Positions 36,217 to 44,445 of a stretch of 64,000 nt of DNA are shown here, in pieces. The notes under the pieces are model-generated. The model made no database searches, was not told the DNA's origin, and saw nothing but the letters and a program-made list of their open reading frames with translations. The position numbers were made by a program, and so were the translations under genes. Each line of letters opens with the position of its first letter. Positions within the stretch are counted from its first letter, which is position 1. The stretch comes from Gelidibacter gilvus (GTDB taxonomy: Bacteria > Bacteroidota > Bacteroidia > Flavobacteriales > Flavobacteriaceae). The stretch spans positions 1 through 64,000 of the forward strand of contig NZ_SDDZ01000005.1 of NCBI RefSeq assembly GCF_004115975.1, written 5' to 3'.

Positions 36217-36677
36217 ATGGATAATTGTTACTCCTCAACGAAGCAACTTCTTAAATTACATAAGATAAAGCACACTAACACTTATATAAAAGATAGTGTA
36301 CTGTCTCATCCAGACCACCCAAGTTTATTAACTATAGCTGACACGTTAACAAAATATGACATTGAAAATGTAGCCATTAGGATTTCAGAAGTTAAATTTG
36401 ATGAGTTACCTACACCATGTATCATTCAAGTTTCCGTACTTGGTACAACATTATTTTATACATTAAATAAAATCACGAAATTAAGTTTGAAAAATTTGAA
36501 ATTAGGAGCAGATGATATGCTTCAGCGTAGTCAACTTAAAACTGTATTTGGTGGATATGGTGGCGGTTCCTGCCAATCATGGGTAAATGGAACTCACTAA
36601 GCGATGCTCAAGGTGATTATGCTATTTGTATAGAAAACGGCCATAGTGATTGTGGATATTGTTGCGCAGGCTGTTAA
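36217..36677 (+). pseudogene. C39/VKOR-like fragment joined to a frameshifted GG-leader precursor
   Basis: Residues 1 to about 86 of the 127-aa frame (SVLSHPDHPSLLTIADTLTKYDIEN, FDELPTPCIIQ) match the cysteine-peptidase-39-like N-terminal domain found on VKOR/thioredoxin fusion proteins. The frame then runs into KLSLKNLKLGADDMLQRSQL and KTVFGGYGGGSC, a precursor leader whose expected ATG is ACG at 36475. This frame ends at 36600. One frame over, a continuation with NSLSDAQGDYAICIENG, HSDCGYCCAGC runs to TAA at 36677 and looks like the missing core. So this is a gene fusion plus a frameshift just after the double glycine. Confidence 0.6.
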
Positions 36678-36711
36678 TATCTTGTAGATTTAATTTCAAT
36701 AATTTAACAAA

Positions 36712-36739
36712 AGCAGTGAGATGAATTAATCTCACTGCT
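36712..36739 (+). terminator. Hairpin after precursor 2
   Basis: Perfect 11-bp arms (AGCAGTGAGAT/ATCTCACTGCT) with a 6-nt loop, 35 bp after the reconstructed precursor stop and ahead of the thioredoxin-like gene. It mirrors the hairpin after precursor 1 and may be a partial terminator. Confidence 0.6.
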
Positions 36740-36761
36740 ACCTAATTTTAAATAAACACTC

Positions 36762-38228
36762 ATGAAGAAAATTCTATTGCTCGTCTTATTAATTGTCTCC
36801 TGTAAGAATGACCCTTCTCACGAGAAAACGGAGCTTGATAAAACAGATACAGAAACTATCAACAGTACTTCAATATATTTTCATTCAAAACCTAAGGATA
36901 CGCTTCATTTTCAGAATAGAGAGATTAAGTTTCCTTCTGTAGTTGAAATTTTAAACGAGAATGGATTTCGAAAAGAGTTGATTGTTAATCACGATGGAGA
37001 TAAATTTGAATATGCTCCAGAAAAAGATTTCTTTTTTATAAAACATACCTATCGCAGTGATGATCTCTATTTTGAGATGAAAAAAGGAGATTCGGTGAGG
37101 TACCATGAAAAAGATGGTTTTCCATTTTATGTTGGGAATGATAAAAAACTAAACGAAAGTAATCTTTATGATTATAAGAGAATGACGTATTTAAATACCT
37201 CATCACCTTCCGACTCTTATTCTTATTATTTATCTAATAGACATGCCATAACTGATTTTAAGAAATTGAGAGAAAATTATCTCCAAGAATTACGCCATCT
37301 CAATAAAAAAGAAGCGATTTTGTTGGATTCGTTGTATGCGTTACATCAAATTACGGAATCTAGATACCAATTGCAGAAAAACAGATTAAAATTTAGTCTA
37401 TATAATTCAGTTCATCCTAATGATTTTAAGAATTATGCCATAGCCGACACACTAAGTAATTATTTAAATAAAGATGATTTGATCAAATTTTCATTTTACA
37501 AAACGTTTCTTCAAAATTACTCTAGATATAAATTTAATTCCAAACTTATTAGGCAATCCAATAAATCCATTTTAGATTTTAAGACAAATTTTGATTCAAT
37601 AGCCCAGTCTAATCAATTCTCTTCAAATGTAAAGACCTATTTATTATATCATAATCTCGTCGAAATAGGCTCTAATTTCTCCGAAGAAGACTTTAACGCC
37701 TATTTTAAAAAATTTCAAGATATGGTAACTGATTCAATTTTAATTTCTTCTCTTAATAGTAAGTTTTTAACAAACCTCTCTGAGTCAATAGAAAATATAG
37801 AAGATGTCCATTTTATAACAAATAACAAAACAAGTAAAACGTTGAAAGGCATAATAAGTGATAATTACGGGAAAGTGATCTATCTTGATTTCTGGGCGAG
37901 TTGGTGTGGACCTTGCCGCATAGCGATGCCATTTTCCGAAAAGTTAAAAAAAGATTATGAAAATAAAAATGTGGTTTTTATGTATGTTTCTATAGATAAA
38001 GATTTTGAAAAATGGGAAAAGGCCTCACAAGAAGATGGTTTACTTTCTTTAGAGAACAATCTTTTAGCTGCGAACTATCCAAAAGCCGATTTTTACAGCA
38101 ATTTGGCACTAGAAACAATTCCGCGATACTTATTATATGATAAAGAAGGTAAATTGATTTACCGAAATGCGCCAGGCCCAGGAGGCGATGAAATAAGGAA
38201 GTTGCTTGATAAGCTTTTAAAAGAATAG
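36762..38228 (+). CDS. TlpA-like thioredoxin lipoprotein
   Basis: 488 aa. The signal peptide ends in a lipobox (LLIVSCKND). A long region of unknown fold (about 30-360) precedes a TlpA/AhpC-TSA thioredoxin domain with WASWCGPCR; the redox pair is at about residues 381-384, and a cis-Pro (ETIPRYLLYD) follows. The protein probably makes or reduces disulfides in the envelope. Next to cysteine-containing peptide precursors and C39-type genes, a role in peptide maturation is likely (inference). Confidence 0.88.
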   Translation: MKKILLLVLLIVSCKNDPSHEKTELDKTDTETINSTSIYFHSKPKDTLHFQNREIKFPSVVEILNENGFRKELIVNHDGDKFEYAPEKDFFFIKHTYRSDDLYFEMKKGDSVRYHEKDGFPFYVGNDKKLNESNLYDYKRMTYLNTSSPSDSYSYYLSNRHAITDFKKLRENYLQELRHLNKKEAILLDSLYALHQITESRYQLQKNRLKFSLYNSVHPNDFKNYAIADTLSNYLNKDDLIKFSFYKTFLQNYSRYKFNSKLIRQSNKSILDFKTNFDSIAQSNQFSSNVKTYLLYHNLVEIGSNFSEEDFNAYFKKFQDMVTDSILISSLNSKFLTNLSESIENIEDVHFITNNKTSKTLKGIISDNYGKVIYLDFWASWCGPCRIAMPFSEKLKKDYENKNVVFMYVSIDKDFEKWEKASQEDGLLSLENNLLAANYPKADFYSNLALETIPRYLLYDKEGKLIYRNAPGPGGDEIRKLLDKLLKE

Positions 38229-38702
38229 ATGTCAAAATTTCCATTTTACAAACAACCTGACTCCAAAGAATGCGCCCCACCTGTTTGCGCATCGCTGCAA
38301 AGTACTTTGGCAAACTTATTACTTTACAAGAAATTAGAGATCTATCTGAAACAACCAGAGAAGGTAGTTTGTTAAAGTTAAGTGATGCTGCTGAAAGTAT
38401 AGGTTTTAAAACCATAGGAGTTAAAATTGATTTTCAAAAAACTTAAAGAAGCACCTTTACCTTTAATTGTACATTTTAATAACAATCATTTCATAACAGT
38501 TTATAAGATAAAAAATGATATGGTCTTCATGTCGGATCTTGCTTATGGCTTGATAACTTATACCAAGGACGAGTTTATATCCAGATGGATTGGTAACAAC
38601 GCCAACGAAAGCACAAAAGAAGGTGTTGCATTATTGTTAGAAAATACACCAAAATTCAAAGAATTAGATTGGATAAAACGGACAAACGATCTTTTAAATT
38701 AA
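38229..38702 (+). pseudogene. Broken C39 peptidase domain of a peptide exporter
   Basis: Translating across frames from ATG at 38229 gives FPFYKQPDSKEC, GPTC-like, YFGKLITLQEIRDLSETT, GSLLKLSDAAESIGFK, then PLPLIVHFNNNHFITVYK. These are the Cys and His blocks of the C39 peptidase that cleaves double-glycine leaders at the N-terminus of peptide ABC exporters. A base is missing in the Cys box (near 38270) and an extra A lies in the run at 38436-38441. The gene then stops after TPKFKELDW with no membrane or ATPase part. Processing capacity is lost here. Confidence 0.75.
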
Positions 38703-38722
38703 ATATAAATCAAAAACCCAAT

Positions 38723-39967
38723 TCAATCCTTTTTCAACTCATCTTTAACATTCAACATCTTCTGCAAATCAATCATATCCTTACTCAACTTCTCCTCCAA
38801 AACACGAGCATAAATTTGGGTTGTTGATACTTTCAAATGACCTAATAATTTAGACACCGTCTCTATAGGCACACCGTTGCTCAGGGTAACGGTTGTGGCG
38901 AAGGTATGGCGAGCCATATGAAAGGTGAGATTTTTTCTAATACCAACCACTGATGCAATTTCTTTAAGATACAAATTGACTTTCACATTGCTTACTACGG
39001 GAAACAAGGTTTCTGAGATGACAGCCATAGGATGATTATCATATTTTTCCAAGAGAAATTTCGCCTTATCTAGTAAAGGCACTTTTACTTTTGTTTTAGT
39101 TTTTTGACGATGTGTAATGATCCAATTATTACCATCCATTCCTTCTAAAACATGTTTTGGCTTGAGAGTTTTAATATCAGCATAACTGATCCCGGTATAG
39201 CAGCTGAAAAGAAAAACATCCCGTACTCTTTCTAGTCGTCCAATTGGAAAATCATAAGTTTCAAGATTAGACAATTCATTTGCAGTCAAAAAATCACGTT
39301 CCTTCTTTTCATAACTCATTTTCCAGCGCATGAATGGATCTTTGTCCAACCATTCCAAATGATAGGAAAGCGTCACCATTTTACGAAGCCTCTGAATGTG
39401 TTTCATGACCGTATTATGCCCCATCTCCCTATCGTGTCCATTTGGATAGTATGCGTTAAGAAACCGCTCAAAATCACAAATAAATTTATAATCCAATTGT
39501 TTTAGCACAATATCCTTAATTTTTCTATCCTTTAGAAGAAACTTCTTAATGTAGTCTTCAGTGACCCCATAATTTCTAATCGAACCAGTTGCATGTGTGT
39601 TCTCTATTTTCTTTGAATGGTAATCAATAAGTTCCAGTAAGGTTTTGGAACTTTCATCCTCGCCAAGAAAAATAGTCTTAATTCTTTTAGCCGTAATAAG
39701 TTCTCCTTGAAATTTTAAATCCTGAAATATTTGAAAGAGTAATACTCGTGATTCCTCCAAATATTGATTAATTTGTTTTGCTTCAGAAGAGTTACCTAAA
39801 ACCTTTTTGTTCTTATTGTCCCACAAGTCGAGGGGCACTTTTCTTTTTAAGCTGATTTCAATTCTTTGCTGATTGACAGTTATCCTAGCATAAAGTAAGG
39901 CACTGTTGTTTTGTGATTTCTTGGGATTTACCCAAAAGCGGATGGAAAATGTTTTTGAAGTACGCAT
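38723..39967 (-). CDS. Tyrosine recombinase (site-specific integrase)
   Basis: Catalyses integration and excision at the tRNA site. 414 aa from the ATG at 39967, which aligns with the start of the related remnant at 21995; an upstream start would add 8 residues. Domain order: arm-type DNA-binding (SKTFSIRFWVNPKK), SAM-like core-binding (about 100-205), catalytic domain with FHMARHTFAT (HxxR, at about 348-357) and the Tyr nucleophile in TTQIYARVL at about 387. The usual first catalytic Arg position reads CYTGISYADI, as in many Bacteroidetes relatives. It points away from tRNA-Arg, about 235 bp from it. Confidence 0.92.
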   Translation of the reverse strand: MRTSKTFSIRFWVNPKKSQNNSALLYARITVNQQRIEISLKRKVPLDLWDNKNKKVLGNSSEAKQINQYLEESRVLLFQIFQDLKFQGELITAKRIKTIFLGEDESSKTLLELIDYHSKKIENTHATGSIRNYGVTEDYIKKFLLKDRKIKDIVLKQLDYKFICDFERFLNAYYPNGHDREMGHNTVMKHIQRLRKMVTLSYHLEWLDKDPFMRWKMSYEKKERDFLTANELSNLETYDFPIGRLERVRDVFLFSCYTGISYADIKTLKPKHVLEGMDGNNWIITHRQKTKTKVKVPLLDKAKFLLEKYDNHPMAVISETLFPVVSNVKVNLYLKEIASVVGIRKNLTFHMARHTFATTVTLSNGVPIETVSKLLGHLKVSTTQIYARVLEEKLSKDMIDLQKMLNVKDELKKD

Positions 39968-40039
39968 AGTTGTCGTCTTTAAATGAAACAATCTTTTAAG
40001 ACGAAAGTCAAATCAACTACATCAATACAATTTAGGGAA

Positions 40040-40078
40040 TTTTATTTAAAAGAGACCTCAGGTCTCTTTTAAATAAAA
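40040..40078. terminator. Long perfect palindrome between integrase and tRNA
   Basis: Perfect 18-bp arms with a 3-nt loop (TCA). The arms start TTTTATTTAAAAGAGACC. It could be a bidirectional terminator or a recombination-directing site near the attachment core. Confidence 0.6.
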
Positions 40079-40142
40079 GGTCTCCTTTTAGCTACCATTT
40101 TAAATCAAATCATATCAAATTAAATGAACCCATAGAAACCTA

Positions 40143-40176
40143 AAAACCAAGCGAATCCTACAGATTGCTTGGTTTT
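40143..40176 (-). terminator. Terminator downstream of tRNA-Arg
   Basis: Arms AAAACCAAGC/GCTTGGTTTT with a 14-nt loop and flanking T run on the minus strand, 25 bp past the tRNA 3' end. Confidence 0.7.
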
Positions 40177-40200
40177 GACATCCTTTGAAGATGCTAAAAG

Positions 40201-40274
40201 TGACCACGAAGGGATTCAAACCCCCGACCGCTGGAGCCGAAATCCAGTGCTCTATTCAGCTGAGCTACGTGGCC
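40201..40274 (-). tRNA. tRNA-Arg (UCG)
   Basis: A 74-nt cloverleaf reads on the minus strand: acceptor GGCCACG paired with CGTGGTC, D arm GCTCAGCTGAATAGAGC, anticodon stem CTGGA/TCCAG with loop TTTCGGC (anticodon TCG, codon CGA), T loop TTTGAAT, discriminator A. CCA is not encoded. Its 3' 24 nt are repeated at 370 and 22190, marking it as the integration site. Confidence 0.95.
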
Positions 40275-40279
40275 ATTTC

Positions 40280-40299
40280 ATCCCTGCGAAAGCAGGGAT
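40280..40299. repeat. REP-like hairpin
   Basis: Arms ATCCCTGC/GCAGGGAT with a GAAA tetraloop. Same family as 887-906 and 1007-1026. Confidence 0.75.
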
Positions 40300-40391
40300 C
40301 TCTTTTTAGGTTAATCTAACCTGTACTATAATTAGTTATTTTTCTTTATAATACACATTCCTTAAAATGCCATTTAAAAGAACCAATATTT

Positions 40392-40841
40392 TTAAGCTAA
40401 TTTACTCTTCACAATATTGGAAATCGTTTTCCCATCTGCCTGTCCTGCCAATTGTTGATTGACAATCCCCATCACCTTACCCATATCTTTCATGCCTTCT
40501 GCACCCGTAGTTTGGATCGTTTCAACAACCACTTTCTCTATTTCTGCTTCGCTTAACTGTGCTGGCAAAAACTGACTGATGATTTCGGCTTGCGCCAACT
40601 CTGGTTCTGCCAAATCATTTCTATTTTGTTCGGCATAAATTGCTGCACTGTCCTTACGCTGTTTCACCAACTTTGACAAGATTTTTATCTCTTGTTCCTC
40701 AGTAATTTCTTCTTTGGAGCCAGTTTCTGTCTGAGCAAGAAGGATTTCGGCTTTAATGGCTCTTAAGGCCGCCAAAGCTTCTTGATCTTTATTCTTCATT
40801 GCTGCTTTTAAGGCAGTCATCAAATCTTCTTGTAAACTCAT
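40392..40841 (-). CDS. GatB/YqeY domain protein
   Basis: 149 aa, matching the stand-alone YqeY family: SLQEDLMTALKAAMKNKDQ, LRAIKAEILLAQTE, helical middle, then the GatB C-terminal-like end with GMKDMGKVMG and GQADGKTISNIVKSKL. The domain binds tRNA in GatB. In stand-alone form its function is uncertain. It follows ftsZ in the same direction, about 240 bp downstream and after a terminator. Confidence 0.93.
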   Translation of the reverse strand: MSLQEDLMTALKAAMKNKDQEALAALRAIKAEILLAQTETGSKEEITEEQEIKILSKLVKQRKDSAAIYAEQNRNDLAEPELAQAEIISQFLPAQLSEAEIEKVVVETIQTTGAEGMKDMGKVMGIVNQQLAGQADGKTISNIVKSKLA

Positions 40842-41011
40842 CGTTTATTTTTTTGATGCTGCGAAGATAATAAAAAGAAGGGAGTGTTCGATGAGGGAAT
40901 CATAGGATAATTGCAAATTATTTTGAACAGGTTTATAATTCCATCAATTCATAATTCAATTCTTAGATTCCTGACTTCATTTCGACAAGCTCAATGTATG
41001 ACGCAGGAATT

Positions 41012-41048
41012 AAAAAACCCAGAAAGCAGTTAAACTATCTGGGTTTTT
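41012..41048 (-). terminator. Terminator of the division/cell-wall operon
   Basis: Arms AAAAACCCAGA/TCTGGGTTTTT (41013-41023, 41038-41048), 32 bp past the ftsZ stop, with T run on the minus strand. Confidence 0.85.
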
Positions 41049-41080
41049 AAAAGTGTGAAACACCGAACTTAAATTTGCTA

Positions 41081-42979
41081 TTAATCTACGTTATCGTGTA
41101 AAAACGAATTATTACTTCGCAACTGAATATCGTCGTTATCATCTAGACCCACCGAGGTTCTTGAAGACTTCAAATCAGAAGAATATCTATTATCTTCCAA
41201 ATTTACGCCTTGTCGCTTATACGCTGGTTCTTTTTCAATTTCGTCAACTTTCGCCGAACTGAACTTATAATTAAAATCTTTCATTTTACGTCGTCTTTCA
41301 TCTGCACGTTCTTTTAACATGTCTGAAATTGGACTGGTCATTGGATCAACCTCTTCTGGTGCAGCAGTTTCTTGTTGCACTGGAATCGATTTCCTTTCAA
41401 ATACAATATCCTCTTCAACTGCAGGTTGCTGCTTGGCTTTTGTCTTGTTGATTGATGATTCATAAGTCATAAAATCATCAAGAGCGTAGCGCTTTTCACC
41501 TGTTTCATCTGCTTGAGTCACTGAAATGATTTCAACATGATCATGAACCTTCATATTCTTTGTATCGTCATCCAGCTCAAACATAATGCGGTTTTGCTTT
41601 TTTGGAGCTTCTTCAGTTTTTTGATTGAATAATGGCAAATCAAAAGTGAGTGTGATCTGTTCATCTTCCTCAAAAATCTCTTTTGGAGCTTCGGCCTTAA
41701 ATGGTTCAATTGGAGTTATGATAAAATCATCTTCGTCAACACTGTCCAAAACTTCATCATAAACAACACTAAGATTTTTGATGAATTCTGTGGTTGGAAT
41801 CAAACCCATCTTGTTATCCTGTTTTTTCTCTTCCTCTTCCACTAAGGTATGCACTACAACTTTTTCTACTTCTTTTTCAAGAACGATATCAGGTGTGATA
41901 ATTGCTGGACCGCGATCTTTAACTTTAACATCATTCTCATCTTCTAAAGCGTGAATAACCTTTTTGGTCTCTGTGTTTGAGATCTCATCCTGTTGTTCAA
42001 TATCAAAACCCGTGGCGATAATCGTCACTGAAATAGATTCTTCTAGATTTTCATCTTCACCAACACCCATGATGATGTTTGCACCATGACCAGCTTCATT
42101 TTGAATATGGTCGTTGATCTCTCCTATTTCATCAATAGTAATTTCTTGAACACCTGAAACGATGAGCAACAATACGTTTTTGGCTCCAGTAATTTTATTG
42201 TCATTTAATAGTGGCGAATCAAGAGCTCTCATAATAGCATCTTGCGCACGTGTTTTACCAGATGCGGTTGCAGAACCCATAATGGCAGTTCCGCTATTGG
42301 ATAAAACGGTTTTAGCATCCCGTAAATCGATATTTTGTGTGTAGTGATGCGTGATCACTTCAGCGATACCTCTGGAAGCGGTTGACAATACCTCATCAGC
42401 CTTTGAGAAACCTGCTTTAAAGCCTAAGTTTCCGTAAACTTCACGAAGTTTATTATTGTTGATGACCACTAAAGAATCACAATGACTTCTTAAAGTCTCA
42501 ATTCCTTTTTGGGCTTGTTCATTTCTTATTTTACCTTCAAAAAGGAATGGCATCGTCACGATACCTACGGTAAGTATTTCCAATTCCTTGGCCATTTTGG
42601 CAATCACAGGAGCTGCTCCGGTACCTGTTCCGCCACCCATACCTGCGGTGATGAATACCATTTTAGTATTGGTATCCAACATTCTGCGGATATCTTCTAA
42701 ACTCTCGATGGCTGCTTGCTCGCCCACTTCTGGGTTTGCGCCTGCACCGAGACCTTCGGTTAAATTAACACCTAGCTGAATTTTATTTGGGACACCACTG
42801 TTATGGAGGGCCTGGGAATCGGTGTTGCAGATGACAAAGTCAACGCCTTTTATTCCTTGTTGAAACATATGGTTAATGGCATTACCGCCGCCGCCACCTA
42901 CTCCTATCACTTTTATGACGTTGGATTGGTTTTTTGGCAAATCGAATGCGATGTTTCCAAATTCATTTTTATTGCTCAT
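41081..42979 (-). CDS. ftsZ: Cell division GTPase FtsZ
   Basis: Forms the cytokinetic ring. 632 aa: GTPase and T7-containing core in the first ~320 residues with GGGTGTGAAP at about 112-121 and NTDSQAL near the start. An unusually long acidic linker (about 320-610) follows, and the C-terminal peptide (NSFLHDNVD) binds FtsA. The long linker is normal in Flavobacteriaceae. It is the last gene of the dcw operon. The 134-bp gap to ftsA is filled with an 18-bp repeat array. Confidence 0.97.
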   Translation of the reverse strand: MSNKNEFGNIAFDLPKNQSNVIKVIGVGGGGGNAINHMFQQGIKGVDFVICNTDSQALHNSGVPNKIQLGVNLTEGLGAGANPEVGEQAAIESLEDIRRMLDTNTKMVFITAGMGGGTGTGAAPVIAKMAKELEILTVGIVTMPFLFEGKIRNEQAQKGIETLRSHCDSLVVINNNKLREVYGNLGFKAGFSKADEVLSTASRGIAEVITHHYTQNIDLRDAKTVLSNSGTAIMGSATASGKTRAQDAIMRALDSPLLNDNKITGAKNVLLLIVSGVQEITIDEIGEINDHIQNEAGHGANIIMGVGEDENLEESISVTIIATGFDIEQQDEISNTETKKVIHALEDENDVKVKDRGPAIITPDIVLEKEVEKVVVHTLVEEEEKKQDNKMGLIPTTEFIKNLSVVYDEVLDSVDEDDFIITPIEPFKAEAPKEIFEEDEQITLTFDLPLFNQKTEEAPKKQNRIMFELDDDTKNMKVHDHVEIISVTQADETGEKRYALDDFMTYESSINKTKAKQQPAVEEDIVFERKSIPVQQETAAPEEVDPMTSPISDMLKERADERRRKMKDFNYKFSSAKVDEIEKEPAYKRQGVNLEDNRYSSDLKSSRTSVGLDDNDDIQLRSNNSFLHDNVD

Positions 42980-43039
42980 AATGTTTTGGGTTTTTTCTGG
43001 ATTCTTAATTAATATTTTTACTTTAAATTTGATTGGTAC

Positions 43040-43112
43040 CGACAGGGCGTGCCGTTGCGACAGGGCGTGCCGTTGCAGCAGGGCATGCCGTTGCGACAGG
43101 GCATGCCCTGTC
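43040..43112. repeat. 18-bp tandem repeats ending in a perfect palindrome (ftsA-ftsZ gap)
   Basis: Four 18-bp units start at 43040, 43058, 43076 and 43094. The first two are identical and the others vary at a few positions. The last (with one flanking base, 43095-43112) is a perfect palindrome, GACAGGGCATGCCCTGTC. The array begins next to the ftsA stop codon. It is far more GC-rich than the surroundings, so it looks like an inserted REP-type repeat. In the transcript it will form strong hairpins between ftsA and ftsZ. Confidence 0.85.
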
Positions 43113-43113
43113 G

Positions 43114-44442
43114 CTACTCGGCATTATCTAAAAAATCTTTGACGCGTTCTGTCAATTTATCTAAAAATGATCGTCTTTCCTTTCTTGGCGGAACAATCGG
43201 TTCTTCTTCTATTTTCAAAGGAGGGGCTTCTAATTCTTCTTTAATTTCTTCTGCTTCTGCTTTTTCAATCCGTTTGCGTTCCTGACGTTTTAATCCGTCC
43301 ATAACCAAACCAACTGCCGTAGCATACAATGGACTCGCAATCTCTTCATCACTGTCGCCAGCTAAATGCTCATTTGGAAACCCAATTCTGGTGTCCATTC
43401 CTGTGATATATTCCACCAACTGCTTTAAATGTTTCAGTTGTGCGCCGCCACCAGTCAACACAATACCTGCAATGAGTTTCTTCTTTTGCTCTTCGTGTCC
43501 GTAATTTTTTATTTCAACATATACCTGCTCAACAATTTCCACCACACGTGCGTGAATTATCTTTGACAGATTTTTAAGTGTAATTTCCTTTGGCTCTCTT
43601 CCTCTTAATCCAGGAATGGAAACAATCTCATTGTCCTTATTCTCTCCTGGCCACGCGGAACCAAACTTTATTTTTAATAATTCGGCTTGCTTTTCTATAA
43701 TAGAGCAGCCTTCCTTGATATCTTCAGTAATGACATTACCTCCAAAAGGAATAACTGCGGTATGACGAATAATGCCATCTTTAAAAACAGCCAAATCCGT
43801 TGTACCACCTCCTATATCAATCAAAGCTACACCAGCTTCTTTTTCTTCCTGACTCAAAACAGCGTTTGCCGATGCCAAAGGTTCCAGGGTTATACCCTCC
43901 AATTCGAGGCCTGAACTCTTTACACAACGCCCAATATTCCGGATGGATGATACCTGCCCAACAACAACGTGGAAATTGGCTTCCAATCGGCCGCCATACA
44001 TTCCAATCGGTTCCTTGATTTCAGCCTGTCCATCAATTTTATATTCCTGTGGCAATACATGGATGATCTCTTCTCCAGGAAGCATGACCAATTTGTGAAC
44101 TTGATTAATCAATCGGTCAATATCTTCTTCATCAATCACCAGTTCTGAATTGGCGCGTGTGATATAATCGCTGTGTTGTAAACTTCTGATATGCTGACCC
44201 GCAATACCCACAGTTACTTCTTCAATTTTCACACCGCTTTCCGCTTCTGCTTCTTGAACAGCCTGTTGGATTGATTGAATGGTTTGCGTGATATTATTGA
44301 CCACGCCTCTGTGCACACCCAAACTTTTAGCTCTTCCAATTCCTAAAATTTCGGCCTTGCCATATTCATTTTTACGACCGATCATAGCGACGATCTTTGT
44401 CGTACCTACATCCAATCCTACTGAAATTTTATTATTTTCCAT
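43114..44442 (-). CDS. ftsA: Cell division protein FtsA
   Basis: Actin-like ATPase that anchors FtsZ to the membrane. 442 aa, with phosphate-1 motif VGLDVGTTKIVAMIG, the SHS2-containing 1C region and phosphate-2 ALIDIGGGTTDLAVF, and VLTGGGAQL. The C-terminus ends with an amphipathic helix (RRSFLDKLTERVKDFL) typical of the membrane-targeting sequence. Starts 3 bp after ftsQ. Confidence 0.97.
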   Translation of the reverse strand: MENNKISVGLDVGTTKIVAMIGRKNEYGKAEILGIGRAKSLGVHRGVVNNITQTIQSIQQAVQEAEAESGVKIEEVTVGIAGQHIRSLQHSDYITRANSELVIDEEDIDRLINQVHKLVMLPGEEIIHVLPQEYKIDGQAEIKEPIGMYGGRLEANFHVVVGQVSSIRNIGRCVKSSGLELEGITLEPLASANAVLSQEEKEAGVALIDIGGGTTDLAVFKDGIIRHTAVIPFGGNVITEDIKEGCSIIEKQAELLKIKFGSAWPGENKDNEIVSIPGLRGREPKEITLKNLSKIIHARVVEIVEQVYVEIKNYGHEEQKKKLIAGIVLTGGGAQLKHLKQLVEYITGMDTRIGFPNEHLAGDSDEEIASPLYATAVGLVMDGLKRQERKRIEKAEAEEIKEELEAPPLKIEEEPIVPPRKERRSFLDKLTERVKDFLDNAE

Positions 44443-44445
44443 CCT

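Noticed and set aside
43040-43112. Small coding gene in the 18-bp repeats
   Set aside because: The unit length is a multiple of three so frames stay open, but the predicted peptide is only a repeat product without start context or known domain.
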